A stretch of DNA of 64,000 bases, from positions 62,001 to 126,000 of the forward strand of contig NZ_OCPC01000001.1 in NCBI RefSeq assembly GCF_900220985.1, read 5' to 3'. Under the pieces are notes generated by a model. It had not been told where the DNA came from. It worked only from the letters and a program-made list of their open reading frames with translations, and made no database searches. The stretch is from Parahoeflea halophila (GTDB taxonomy: Bacteria; Pseudomonadota; Alphaproteobacteria; Rhizobiales; Rhizobiaceae). Numbering within the stretch: position 1 is the first letter of the stretch; each line of letters starts with the position of its first letter. Below are positions 26,657 through 36,738 of this stretch, piece by piece. Position numbers and translations under genes: made by a program.

Positions 26657-28093
26657 ATGACCAAGACCACTTCTCTTCACACTCCCATCCACGTCATCGG
26701 CGGCGGCCTTGCCGGGTCGGAAGCAGCTTGGCAGATCGCCCGGAGCGGCGTCCCCGTGTTGCTGCACGAGATGCGTCCGGTCCGCGGCACCGAAGCCCAC
26801 AAGACCGACAGCCTCGCAGAACTGGTCTGCTCCAACTCGTTCCGCTCCGATGATGCGGAAAACAATGCCGTTGGCGTCATTCATGCGGAAATGCGCATGG
26901 CAGGCTCACTGATCATGTCCTGCGCCGACAAGAACCAGGTGCCCGCAGGCGGCGCACTGGCCGTCGACCGCGAAGGATTTGCCCAGGCCGTCACCGAGGC
27001 CATTGCCTCCGAACCGCTGATCACCGTTGTCCGCGAGGAAGTCACCGGACTCCCGCCGGCCGAGTGGGACCAAACCATCATTGCCACCGGCCCCTTGACC
27101 GCGCCGGGCCTGGCCAAAGCCATCAGTACCGAAACAGGCCAAGACGCGCTGGCCTTCTTCGATGCGATCGCGCCGATCATTCACACCGATTCGATCGACA
27201 TGTCGATCTGCTGGTTCCAGTCGCGCTACGACAAGGTCGGTCCCGGCGGTACCGGTCGCGACTACATCAACTGCCCGATGAACAAGGAACAGTATGATGC
27301 CTTCATCGATGCCCTGATTGCCGGCGACACCACCGGGTTCAAGGAATGGGAAGGCACGCCCTATTTCGACGGCTGCCTGCCGATCGAGATCATGGCCGAG
27401 CGCGGCCGCGAGACCCTGCGTCACGGGCCGATGAAGCCGATGGGCCTGACCAATGCGCACAAGCCCGATGAAAAAGCCTATGCGGTGGTGCAGTTGCGCC
27501 AGGACAACGCGCTGGGCACGCTTTACAACATGGTCGGATTCCAGACCAAGCTGAAATATGGCGCTCAGGCCGAGATCATCCGCATGATTCCCGGGCTTCA
27601 GAACGCCGAGTTCGCCCGGCTGGGTGGCCTGCACCGCAACACCTATCTCAATTCGCCACTGCTTCTCGATGGCAAGCTGCAGCTCAGGAGCCGTCCGGGC
27701 CTGCGGTTCGCAGGACAGATCACCGGCTGCGAGGGCTATGTCGAAAGCGCAGCCATGGGGCTGCTCGCTGGCCGGTTCGCCGCAGCCGAACGGCTTGGCA
27801 AAGACCTGGCCCCGCCGCCGCCGACTTCCGCCTTCGGTGCGCTGCTCAACCACATCACTGGCGGCCATCTGGTCAGCCATGACGAGCCCGGCAAGCGCTC
27901 GTTCCAGCCGATGAATGTCAATTTCGGCCTGTTCCCGCCGCTTGAGCCCGGCGCCATCGTCAAGCCCGAGGGCGGAGGCCGTTTCCGCGGCAAGGACAAG
28001 GCCAAGGCAAAGAAACAGGCGATGGCCCGGCGGGCTCTGGCGGATTTCGCGGACTGGCTTGGCGGATCGAGCGCCCAGCAGGCCGCCGAATAG
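26657..28093 (+). CDS. trmFO: Folate-dependent tRNA U54 methyltransferase TrmFO
   Basis: 478 residues. It has the FAD motif [14 protein letters not shown], then LHEMRP and THKT-like [20 protein letters not shown] with the first functional Cys, and [14 protein letters not shown] with the second. [12 protein letters not shown] and [16 protein letters not shown] are further family blocks. It makes 5-methyluridine at position 54 of tRNA using methylenetetrahydrofolate and FADH2, the route used instead of SAM-dependent TrmA in many alphaproteobacteria and Gram-positives. It begins 108 bp after DUF1127 C, beyond a terminator, so it should have its own promoter. Confidence 0.97.
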   Translation: MTKTTSLHTPIHVIGGGLAGSEAAWQIARSGVPVLLHEMRPVRGTEAHKTDSLAELVCSNSFRSDDAENNAVGVIHAEMRMAGSLIMSCADKNQVPAGGALAVDREGFAQAVTEAIASEPLITVVREEVTGLPPAEWDQTIIATGPLTAPGLAKAISTETGQDALAFFDAIAPIIHTDSIDMSICWFQSRYDKVGPGGTGRDYINCPMNKEQYDAFIDALIAGDTTGFKEWEGTPYFDGCLPIEIMAERGRETLRHGPMKPMGLTNAHKPDEKAYAVVQLRQDNALGTLYNMVGFQTKLKYGAQAEIIRMIPGLQNAEFARLGGLHRNTYLNSPLLLDGKLQLRSRPGLRFAGQITGCEGYVESAAMGLLAGRFAAAERLGKDLAPPPPTSAFGALLNHITGGHLVSHDEPGKRSFQPMNVNFGLFPPLEPGAIVKPEGGGRFRGKDKAKAKKQAMARRALADFADWLGGSSAQQAAE

Positions 28094-28237
28094 CGCCAAA
28101 ACGACATTTCCCCGGCATTTGACCGGACGGTTTAGAAATCTGCTAACCGCCATACGTTATCTTCTCGCCGCTGCATGAAGCGACGACCGTTGCAGCGTGG
28201 CCCGACCAGATTGCACCGGCCCATGGGAAGATTTGTC

Positions 28238-29593
28238 ATGCTGAGAACCTTCGCCACCAACCGCTCAGGAAACTTCGGCATGATTGCCGCCCTGCTGAGC
28301 ATTCCGCTGTTCGGCGCAGCTGCGCTAGCGGTTGATTACATCAACGCCTCAGGTCACCGCAGCAACATCCAGAATGCGGTCGATGCCGCCGTTCTGGCAG
28401 CTGCTTCGTCCGGAAAATCGACCGAAGGCGATTTGCGCGCGGTCGCCGAGAAGGTGCTGCTGGCCAATGTCGATTCCGATCTGCGCGAAGGACTCGACAT
28501 CACCGGCTTTGCCGTCAATGCCGATGGCAAGGTAACGATGTCCGTCAGCGGCAAGCTGTCAGGCACCTTCGCCCGAATTTTCAAGGTCAACGTGCTGGAA
28601 GTGGCGGTCCGCGCCCAGGCCCAGCGCCCCGGCGGCCAGAGCGTCGAGATCGCGCTGGTCCTCGACAACACCTACTCCATGGTCGGCCAGAAGCTGAGCG
28701 ACCTCAAAAACGCGACCAATGCGCTGATCAAGACCTTCGAAACCGAGCAGGATCTCGACGTCAAGATCGCCGTGGTACCGTTTTCGCGCTATGTCAATGT
28801 CGGCACCCAGTATCGAAACGCAAGCTGGCTTGATGTCGATCCGGACAGCTCCAACACCAGGAATGTCTGCTACAAGCGCAAACCAGTTACCGGCAAGTCC
28901 GGCTGCAGGACCGAAACCACCACCGGCATGAACGACGGCGTTCCGACCACCGGCACCCGGGAGGTTTGCACGAGCTACGCCTATGGCCCTGAGGAAACAG
29001 TCTGCGAGGACCGCACAACCCACACACGCTGGTACGGCTGTGTGGGCTCCCGCAATGCGCCGCTCGACATTAGCGACACACGTCCGGACCGCCGCATTCC
29101 CGGCCTGATGAACCAACGCTGTAGCGCACCTTTGCTGACGCTGACTGACAATTTCACCGCGATCCGCAAGGCGGTCAGCGAGATGAAGGCCCAGTACGAC
29201 ACCTATATCCCAGCCGGCATCATGTGGGGTTGGCGCGTCCTGTCACCGCAGGCACCGTTTTCAGAAGGCAAGACCTACTCCAAGGGCGTGCGCAAGTTCA
29301 TGATTGTCATGACCGACGGGGCAAATACCCTGTCACCAAGCTACCCTCACCACAACGGCAAGGACGGCACCTATGCCGACCGCTTGATGACCAGGGCGTG
29401 TGAAAATGCAAAGGCAGAAGGCATCGAGATCTTCACGGTCGGCGTCGATGTCCCCAACGCCAGTACCCGTGAGGGGCTGGTGGCCTGTGCCAGTCAGGCG
29501 AAGAACGCCATCGCTATCTCGGATTCGACCAGGCTTGGCGAGGTTTTCCAGAACATCGCCGGTGAGATCCTGTCTGTGCGCCTGACCATGTAA
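28238..29593 (+). CDS. TadG-like pilus-assembly / vWA domain protein
   Basis: About 451 residues. The N-terminus is a Tad-type segment: RSGNFGMIAALLSIPLFGAAALAVDYINA, one transmembrane helix beginning right after a short basic leader, followed by NIQNAVDAAVLAAA as in TadE/TadG proteins. The rest is a vWA-like domain with a degenerate MIDAS (EIALVLDNTYSM, DxTxS type) and IVMTDGANT. An inserted Cys-rich segment (CYKRKP...SGCRTE...VCTSY...VCEDR) is likely extracellular and disulfide-bonded. Start chosen at ATG 28238 (GGAAGA site); the frame extends to 28175. No tad or flp genes are adjacent, so it is an orphan of that family. Confidence 0.8.
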   Translation: MLRTFATNRSGNFGMIAALLSIPLFGAAALAVDYINASGHRSNIQNAVDAAVLAAASSGKSTEGDLRAVAEKVLLANVDSDLREGLDITGFAVNADGKVTMSVSGKLSGTFARIFKVNVLEVAVRAQAQRPGGQSVEIALVLDNTYSMVGQKLSDLKNATNALIKTFETEQDLDVKIAVVPFSRYVNVGTQYRNASWLDVDPDSSNTRNVCYKRKPVTGKSGCRTETTTGMNDGVPTTGTREVCTSYAYGPEETVCEDRTTHTRWYGCVGSRNAPLDISDTRPDRRIPGLMNQRCSAPLLTLTDNFTAIRKAVSEMKAQYDTYIPAGIMWGWRVLSPQAPFSEGKTYSKGVRKFMIVMTDGANTLSPSYPHHNGKDGTYADRLMTRACENAKAEGIEIFTVGVDVPNASTREGLVACASQAKNAIAISDSTRLGEVFQNIAGEILSVRLTM

Positions 29594-29665
29594 CCCGGGT
29601 CACGCGCCAGTAAACCGGTGCTGACATGGCTCGGGGCATCTCTATCGGCCGGTGGCGCCTCAGAG

Positions 29666-30632
<967 letters not shown>

Positions 30633-30640
<8 letters not shown>

Positions 30641-31094
30641 TCGTCCCCCCTTCCGGCGCGTCGAGATCCGAGCTGGCGAGGGCAAAACTGCCGCACAGCC
30701 ACAGCGACACTTCCGCCGCATCCTCCGCCGAGGCGAAGATGTAGTCGCCTCCCTTGAGCGTTGATTCGTGAAATTCGATGTGCAGGCCGGGCTGATCGTC
30801 GACCGGCCGCACGCTCACATCACCCGGCAGGATCAGCCGCGCCACCTGATGCCGGCCCATTGTTTGTATGAAGCCGGTCTTGCCGTCGGCCAGCCGAAGA
30901 AAACTGGCATTGCCGTCCCTGGTCATTGTCACCGAGCGGATCGCTTCGCCCGGATAGGCGCGGGCAAACTCCAGAATGACCTCACCATGGTCCCGGTCCT
31001 TTTCGGTCCGAGAACCTCCGGTGTAGTGGACCACGCCGATCAGCAGTGTAACCGCAAAGGCCACCACGACTATCAAGGCACCAAGACTCATCAA
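30633..31094 (-). CDS. Hypothetical membrane-anchored protein
   Basis: 153 residues. One N-terminal transmembrane segment (SLGALIVVVAFAVTLLIGVV) is followed by a soluble domain with FLRLADGKTGFIQTMGRHQVARLI. The C-terminal part contains EFHESTLKGGDYIFASAEDAAEVSLWL. I do not recognise a named family. It precedes and overlaps the sterol-desaturase-family gene, so the two products may act together at the membrane. Confidence 0.75.
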
Positions 31095-31234
31095 TTTCCT
31101 CCGCTTGACGTAGCTCCCGTCCGCGTCAACTCGTTGTGACTATGCCGCGCAAGCCGGCCACGCGCAAGGCGGCCCGCACAGACACCGGCCAGCCTCATCA
31201 AGACCGCGAAAGCTTGCTCCAGCCTGTGTCGGGT

Positions 31235-32083
31235 TCAGAAGTCGCCCCTGCGTGCGGCGCGCCACAATTGCCACTGCCTGCGCCATTGCGGCGGGCGAAC
31301 GGTCTGCGACAGGTAATCGGCAGGCATTTTTTCGGCGCGGTTGAACACCGATTCGACCAGAGCCACCGGCAGATAGGCCGGCCTGATGGTGTCAGGAGTT
31401 CCGGCAAACGCCGCCCGCGCCTTGCCCAGATGTTCGCGGCCAAACCCGGCAAAGCCACGAATAACATTGGCCGCGCGTTCAACTTCCGCTGCGGCCAGAA
31501 AACTGTCTCTCGAAAGCCCCGTCGCCGACAGCAGATCGCCAGGGATGAAGACCTGGCCCCTCGCCTGGGTTATCGGCAACATCATCAGATGACCGGCAAC
31601 CGCCTGGGCGACACCCGCATGTCCGCTCGCCGTGCTGGTGCTGGCAGCCGCCGTCGGATCGAGCACGAATGCCGACATCTGCAACAGTGCAGACGCCGTT
31701 TCGCCGGCATAGCCCTCATAGCTGGTCCTGTCAGGCATGGGATCGTCATAGACATCGAAAATGCGCGCGTCGCACATCGCGGTCAGAGGTTCGACGGGAA
31801 GATCGCGTCGCTTGATGACATCGAGCAGAGCCGACGCCAGCGGATGCGATTGCGCCTCCTCCTGCCGATTGCCCGACACCATGTCCCGCCACCATTGCAA
31901 CCGGATTTCTCCCGGAAGGGCCTCCCGTATCCTGTCGCGGACGGCCGCGATTTCGGCGTTGAAGAGAAACAGCACGAGCAGATCATCGCGAACGGCGGCT
32001 GGCATCAGCAACAGCGCCAGATAACGATCGATATCGGCAGCCCGCAGGCTGGCGAGGAACTCAGACCGGCTTTGATCTGACAT
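31235..32083 (-). CDS. Squalene/phytoene synthase-family protein, NDUFAF6-like
   Basis: About 282 residues of the trans-isoprenyl diphosphate synthase fold. Recognisable parts are DRYLALLLMPAAVRDDLLVLFLFNAEIAAVRD, EIRLQWWRDMV and LMMLPITQARGQVFIPGDLL. The Asp-rich catalytic motifs are degenerate (DARIFDVYDD; the second motif is AQAVAGHLM), so an active prenyl synthase is unlikely. This is the group that includes the mitochondrial complex I assembly factor NDUFAF6. The neighbour is an NDUFAF3-like gene, which supports a complex I assembly role. ATG 32083 was chosen; a GTG at 32107 would overlap the upstream stop as GTGA. Confidence 0.82.
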   Translation of the reverse strand: MSDQSRSEFLASLRAADIDRYLALLLMPAAVRDDLLVLFLFNAEIAAVRDRIREALPGEIRLQWWRDMVSGNRQEEAQSHPLASALLDVIKRRDLPVEPLTAMCDARIFDVYDDPMPDRTSYEGYAGETASALLQMSAFVLDPTAAASTSTASGHAGVAQAVAGHLMMLPITQARGQVFIPGDLLSATGLSRDSFLAAAEVERAANVIRGFAGFGREHLGKARAAFAGTPDTIRPAYLPVALVESVFNRAEKMPADYLSQTVRPPQWRRQWQLWRAARRGDF

Positions 32084-32103
32084 TACCGCGCCGGTCAACG
32101 CCC

Positions 32104-32496
32104 TCACCCTTCGACAGCGATGAGGGCGGCGGCTACGGCACGGGATTCGGACAGCATCACGTTGTAGGTCCGCACAGCGGCTCCCGTATTCATCGGATCG
32201 GACGAGATATTGGCCGCCCTCAGGGCTTGCTTCAGCTCCGCAGGCAGCGCACGGATGGAGGGCCCGGTCCCGAGCAACAGGAACTCAATGTCCTTGGCCT
32301 CAGCGAGAACCCGCGAAAACTGCTCAACATCGAACGGTTGCGCTTCGGTCATCTCCCATCCGTAGACACCCGAGGGTAGACACAGGATAGAGCCGCGATG
32401 CGACATGTCGGCAAAACGGAAGCCGCCGTTTCCATAGGCGTCAATCGGCGGGCGCCCGGGAAAATGCGCGGCACGGATTTCAATCCCCGACGCCAT
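32104..32496 (-). CDS. Mth938/NDUFAF3-like protein
   Basis: 130 residues of the Mth938-like (DUF498) fold: a start with IDAYGNGGFRFADMSHRGSILCLPSGVYGWE, then EFLLLGTGPSIRALP, and MNTGAAVRTYNVMLSESRAVAAALI. Human NDUFAF3 is the mitochondrial relative and assists complex I assembly. In alphaproteobacteria this gene is known to lie next to the secDF export genes, as here (2 bp after the secDF stop), and it precedes the NDUFAF6-like gene. Function in bacteria is inferred. Confidence 0.88.
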   Translation of the reverse strand: MASGIEIRAAHFPGRPPIDAYGNGGFRFADMSHRGSILCLPSGVYGWEMTEAQPFDVEQFSRVLAEAKDIEFLLLGTGPSIRALPAELKQALRAANISSDPMNTGAAVRTYNVMLSESRAVAAALIAVEG

Positions 32497-32498
32497 GC

Positions 32499-35069
32499 TC
32501 AGATCCTGCTTTGATCCGCACCCTCAGGCACTGGTTCCGCTTCGGTTTCCGCGTCCATGCCAACGCGGAAACTGTCCGCTCTCAGCTTGAAAAGGATCAG
32601 CACCGGCGCCGCGATGAAGATCGACGAGTAGGTACCCACAACGACACCGAAGATCATTGCGAATGTAAACGACCGGATCACTTCACCACCGAAGATGAAC
32701 AACGCCAGAAGTGCAAGCAGCGTTGTTACGGAAGTCAGGATCGTCCGAGGCAACATCTGGTTGATCGAAAGATCGAGCAGAGCGGTCAGCGGTAACTTCT
32801 TGTATCGCCTCAGATTCTCGCGCACACGGTCATAGACGACAACCGTGTCATTGAGCGAGTAACCGACAATCGTCAGTACCGCCGCGATACTCGACAGGTT
32901 GAACTCGATCCCTGACACTACGAAGATTCCGATGGTCAAAACGACATCGTGCACGGTGGCGATGATCGCCCCGAGCGCGAACTGCCACTCGAAACGGAAC
33001 CAGATGTAGATCAGGATCGCCAGCAGCGCTGCGATCACGGCGATCGTGCCGGCCTGTGCCAACTCGCCCGACACGGTCGGTCCGACAACTTCGACACGGC
33101 GGATGTTGTAATCGCCTTCGAGTTCGCCGCGGACCAGTGTGATAACGGTCTGCTCCGCGTTCTCCCCGCCGCCCTGTGCCTGAACCCGGATCAGGACTTC
33201 ACGCGGTGAGCCGAATTCCTGCACCTGCACATCGCCGAGATTGAGCTCGGACATCCGCGCGCGAATGTCGCCAACATCGGCATTGCCGTCCCTGGCCTGA
33301 ACCTCGATCATCGATCCACCCTTGAAATCGATGCCGTAATTCATGTTGATCGTGGCAAAAAGCACCATCGCCGCCAGCGACAGCACGGCCGAGAGCACAA
33401 AGGTAAATTTGCGAATGCGCATGAAACGGAAGCTGAAATCACGAATGACCGCATCAAGCGCACCCCTTGGCATCTTCTTGGGGCGCTTGCGGCGTACCCA
33501 TTCCGCGACCATCCAGCGAGTGAAGGTAAAGGCTGTGAACACAGTCGTGACGATCCCCACCGCCAGCGTAACGGCGAAGCCGCGAACAGGGCCGGTGCCA
33601 AGGTAGAACAGGATCACGGCCGCGATCAGGGTGGTGACGTTGGCGTCAAGGATTGTTCCGAATGCCTTTGAAAAGCCCGCATCGATTGCCTGGATCAGCG
33701 ATCGCCCTGCCCGGTGCTCTTCACGTATGCGCTCGTAAATCAGCACGTTGGAATCAACCGCCATGCCGACGGTCAGCACGATACCGGCGATTCCCGGCAG
33801 GGTCAGCGTCGCGCCCAGCATCGTCAGGATCGCAATGATCATGAAGACATTGGCGATCAGCGCCAGATTGGCAATGAAGCCAAGCATGCCGTAAGCGACG
33901 AACATGAAGGCCAGCACGAGAACGGCACCGATGATGCCGGCGGTTTCACCGGCAGCCACCGAGTCGGCGCCGAGGCCGGGGCCAACAGTCCGCTCTTCGA
34001 TCACCGTCAGCGTCGCAGGCAGCGCGCCGGCCCGTAGCAGGATTGCCAGGTCATTGGCGCTCTGGACGTCGAAATTGCCGGAGATCTGCCCCGTGCCGCC
34101 CAGGATCGGCTCACGGATCACCGGCGCAGAGATGACCTGATCATCAAGCACGATGGCAAATGGCAGGCCGACGAATTGTGTAGTTGCCTGGCCGAAGCGC
34201 TGACCGCCCTTGGAATCGAAGCGGAAGCTCACGATTGGTTCATTGGTCCGCTGGTCGTAACCGGCCTGCGCGTCGACGAGGTTTTCGCCAGATACCAGAA
34301 TCGTGCGCTGAATGAGATAGGGGATCGGAGGGTCGTCCGTGGTGTAGAGGACTTCCGAATTGGCCGGCGGGCGGCCCTGGATGGCTTCCTGTACCGGCAT
34401 CGAGGGATCGACCATCCGGAACGCCAGCTTTGCCGTCTGGTTTAGCAGGTTCTTCAACCGCTCGGGATCATCAAGTCCGGGCACCTGTACCAGGATCCGG
34501 TCCACACCCTGGCGCTGGATCACCGGCTCGGTGGTTCCCAATTCGTCGATACGCTTGCGCACCACCTCGATCGACTGCGCCACAGCCGAGGAAACGCGGT
34601 AGGTGATGCCGTCATCGGTCAGAAGAATGCGCAGCTGGCCCGGCTGCATTTCCTCGACGGTCGCTTCGGTCACGGTGCCGCCACCGAACAGTCCCGCACT
34701 TACCGGTTCGGAAAGCTCGGCAAGAATTTCCTTGGCTTCCTCGACCCGCGCATCATCCCGGATACGCACCTGCACCATCTGACCGGTGCCCGACAGGCCG
34801 GTGTAGCCAATGCCGGCTTCGCGCAACAGCCTGCGGACATCATCGACAGTCGTCGTCAGCCTGTCCTTGATGATGTCTTCGCGCTCCACCTGCAGCAGCA
34901 TGTAGGAACCGCCTTGCAGGTCGAGACCGAGGGTAAGCTGCTTCGAGGGCACCCAGTCCGGCAAGCTTTCCGTCTGCTGTTGGCTGAGAAGGTTCGGGAA
35001 CGCGAACACCACACCGGCAAGCACAGCCAGCCATATCAGAGTGGTTTTCCAACGGGAGAAGTAAAGCAT
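32499..35069 (-). CDS. secDF: Fused protein-export membrane protein SecDF
   Basis: 856 residues, a single-chain fusion of SecD and SecF. N-terminal half: first transmembrane helix, LGLDLQGGSYMLLQVE (the D1 motif), the large P1 periplasmic domain, and the SecD helices with GMAVDSNVLIYERIREE. C-terminal half: NYGIDFKGGSMIEVQ, then the SecF helices with IVGYSLNDTVVVYDRVREN. The fusion is common in Rhizobiales. It uses the proton gradient to help complete Sec translocation and works with YajC and SecYEG. yajC lies upstream in the same direction, 94 bp away, with a strong hairpin between them. Confidence 0.97.
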   Translation of the reverse strand: MLYFSRWKTTLIWLAVLAGVVFAFPNLLSQQQTESLPDWVPSKQLTLGLDLQGGSYMLLQVEREDIIKDRLTTTVDDVRRLLREAGIGYTGLSGTGQMVQVRIRDDARVEEAKEILAELSEPVSAGLFGGGTVTEATVEEMQPGQLRILLTDDGITYRVSSAVAQSIEVVRKRIDELGTTEPVIQRQGVDRILVQVPGLDDPERLKNLLNQTAKLAFRMVDPSMPVQEAIQGRPPANSEVLYTTDDPPIPYLIQRTILVSGENLVDAQAGYDQRTNEPIVSFRFDSKGGQRFGQATTQFVGLPFAIVLDDQVISAPVIREPILGGTGQISGNFDVQSANDLAILLRAGALPATLTVIEERTVGPGLGADSVAAGETAGIIGAVLVLAFMFVAYGMLGFIANLALIANVFMIIAILTMLGATLTLPGIAGIVLTVGMAVDSNVLIYERIREEHRAGRSLIQAIDAGFSKAFGTILDANVTTLIAAVILFYLGTGPVRGFAVTLAVGIVTTVFTAFTFTRWMVAEWVRRKRPKKMPRGALDAVIRDFSFRFMRIRKFTFVLSAVLSLAAMVLFATINMNYGIDFKGGSMIEVQARDGNADVGDIRARMSELNLGDVQVQEFGSPREVLIRVQAQGGGENAEQTVITLVRGELEGDYNIRRVEVVGPTVSGELAQAGTIAVIAALLAILIYIWFRFEWQFALGAIIATVHDVVLTIGIFVVSGIEFNLSSIAAVLTIVGYSLNDTVVVYDRVRENLRRYKKLPLTALLDLSINQMLPRTILTSVTTLLALLALFIFGGEVIRSFTFAMIFGVVVGTYSSIFIAAPVLILFKLRADSFRVGMDAETEAEPVPEGADQSRI

Positions 35070-35129
35070 GGGGCTCTCGGTTCATCCTTGGGGACGAAAT
35101 GGGGTAAAAAGATGCAGGACGCCGAATGA

Positions 35130-35153
35130 CGGACAGAAGCAGGCTTCTGTCCG
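35130..35153. repeat. Perfect inverted repeat between yajC and secDF
   Basis: CGGACAGAAGC, 2 nt, GCTTCTGTCCG (11-bp arms). Transcribed leftwards it forms a strong hairpin 10 bp after the yajC stop without a U-tract. It may act as a processing or partial-termination signal that sets the yajC:secDF ratio. Confidence 0.6.
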
Positions 35154-35163
35154 GTGTTTGCGG

Positions 35164-35487
35164 TTATTCCTTGGCCGGCTCGCCCTTGACGCGCACATCG
35201 GCAATCAGGCTGCGGACCAGACGGACTTTGACGCCATCGGAAATCTCGACTTCGAGCTCCGCATCATCAATCACCTTGGTCACCTTGGCAACCACGCCGC
35301 CGCCGGTCACCACCTGGTCGCCGCGGCGAACATTTGCGAGCATTTCCGCACGCTTTTTCATCTGGGTCCGCTGCGGGCGGATGATGAGAAAGTACATGAT
35401 CACGAAGATCAGCACAAACGGCAGGATCGACATCAGGATCTCGCCGCCGCCGCCAGCGGTCTGGGCATAGGCCGGGGTTACAAACAT
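35164..35487 (-). CDS. yajC: Preprotein translocase accessory subunit YajC
   Basis: 107 residues. N-terminal MFVTPAYAQTAGGGG is typical of alphaproteobacterial YajC, followed by one transmembrane segment (LPFVLIFVIMYFLIIRPQ) and the RPQRTQMKKRAEMLANVRRGDQVVTGGGVVAKV block. It associates with SecDF in the inner membrane. The ATG at 35487 has an AAGGAG site; the frame open to 35613 is not family-like. First gene of the yajC-secDF-NDUFAF3-NDUFAF6 run. Confidence 0.95.
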   Translation of the reverse strand: MFVTPAYAQTAGGGGEILMSILPFVLIFVIMYFLIIRPQRTQMKKRAEMLANVRRGDQVVTGGGVVAKVTKVIDDAELEVEISDGVKVRLVRSLIADVRVKGEPAKE

Positions 35488-35791
35488 GAAAAACTCCTTG
35501 AAGATTAGGCATGCAGCGCCGGAAACGGGCCACCAATAGTCGAGCGGAATATAGTGGCAAGATAGGCGATTGCAACGCAAACATGGTCTCTGCACAGCTG
35601 ATTTGCGGCTCAAAACCGCTTTTCGGCATTACCGCGCCATGCTACCCGCATGCAAACACCTCCGCGCCGGCGGCATTTGCCTCCCCACCGGCAAAACGGC
35701 TAGCCGCGCTGAGGTGTTCAACAGGCTTACTCGCCTCGCAACGGCCACTCACCGGACGCAGCGGTACATCAGACAGTCACGGGACCAACAC

Positions 35792-36661
35792 ATGCAAGAT
35801 CAGACCGCCCAGCAAATCCTCGCAGAGCTCGCCCGGCTTTCCCGAGCGGTGGAATCGCTTGCACCAACCCCTCGCCCCGCCATCGACTTCGATGCTGCCG
35901 ACTGCTTCGTCTGGAATGCCGACTCCCACCACCTCGCGCCCGTAGGCACGCCCAACCGGATCGCTATCGGCCTGATCAAGGGCGTGGACCATGTCCGCGA
36001 TATCCTGATTGACAATACAAGGCGCTTTGCCCGCGGGCTGCCTGCCAACAACGTCCTGTTGTGGGGTGCACGCGGCATGGGGAAGTCCTCACTGGTCAAG
36101 TCCGCCCACGCCGAACTTGCCGCTGAAGCCGAGACCATCGCCCCACTGAAACTGATCGAAATTCACCGCGAGGACATCAATTCCCTGCCCGAACTGATGG
36201 CCATCCTCAGGCCGTCGGAAAACCGTTTCATCCTGTTCTGCGATGATCTGTCGTTCGACCACGACGACACCGCCTACAAGTCGCTCAAGGCCGCACTTGA
36301 TGGCGGCATCGAGGGGCGGCCGGAAAATGTCGTGCTCTACGCCACCTCCAACCGCAGGCACCTGCTGCCGCGCGACATGATCGAAAACGAACGTTCCACC
36401 GCCATCAATCCCAGCGAAACCGTCGAGGAAAAGGTCTCTCTTTCCGACCGGTTCGGGCTATGGCTGGGATTCCACAAATGCAGCCAGGAGGAATATCTCG
36501 AAATGGTCACGGGCTACGCCGAGCATTTCGATCTCGAAATCACACCCGAGGATCTTCGGGCGCAGGCGCTCGAATGGTCGACCACCCGTGGCGCCCGTTC
36601 AGGCCGGGTTGCCTGGCAATTCATTCAGGATCTGGCAGGACGCCAGAGCCGCAAGCTCTAA
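35792..36661 (+). CDS. DUF815 AAA-type ATP-binding protein
   Basis: 289 residues. Walker A is LLWGARGMGKSSLVKSA and Walker B is FILFCDDLSF; NVVLYATSNRRHLLPRDM is the sensor region, followed by EEKVSLSDRFGLWLGFHKCSQEEYL. This matches the DUF815 family of AAA ATPases, widespread and uncharacterised. Start chosen at ATG 35792 (MQDQTAQQ); the frame is open to 35570 but the upstream part is not family-like. It stands alone, divergent from yajC and convergent with the nlpD-like gene, with a bidirectional terminator after it. Confidence 0.9.
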   Translation: MQDQTAQQILAELARLSRAVESLAPTPRPAIDFDAADCFVWNADSHHLAPVGTPNRIAIGLIKGVDHVRDILIDNTRRFARGLPANNVLLWGARGMGKSSLVKSAHAELAAEAETIAPLKLIEIHREDINSLPELMAILRPSENRFILFCDDLSFDHDDTAYKSLKAALDGGIEGRPENVVLYATSNRRHLLPRDMIENERSTAINPSETVEEKVSLSDRFGLWLGFHKCSQEEYLEMVTGYAEHFDLEITPEDLRAQALEWSTTRGARSGRVAWQFIQDLAGRQSRKL

Positions 36662-36684
36662 TCTGGTCCGGTCAGTGCCGACGC

Positions 36685-36719
36685 AAAAAGGCCAGCACCT
36701 TTAAGTGCCGGCCTTTTTC
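36685..36719. terminator. Bidirectional intrinsic terminator
   Basis: AAAAAGGCC-A-GCAC / GTGC-C-GGCCTTTTT with a 6-nt loop. It has a U-tract in both directions and serves the DUF815 gene (+) and the convergent nlpD-like gene (-). Confidence 0.85.
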
Positions 36720-36738
36720 ACCTTCGCCTGGAGGGGCG

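Noticed and set aside
31235-32083. Active phytoene or squalene synthase
   Set aside because: The Asp-rich metal motifs are degenerate, no carotenoid or hopanoid genes are near, and the NDUFAF3-like neighbour points to complex I assembly.
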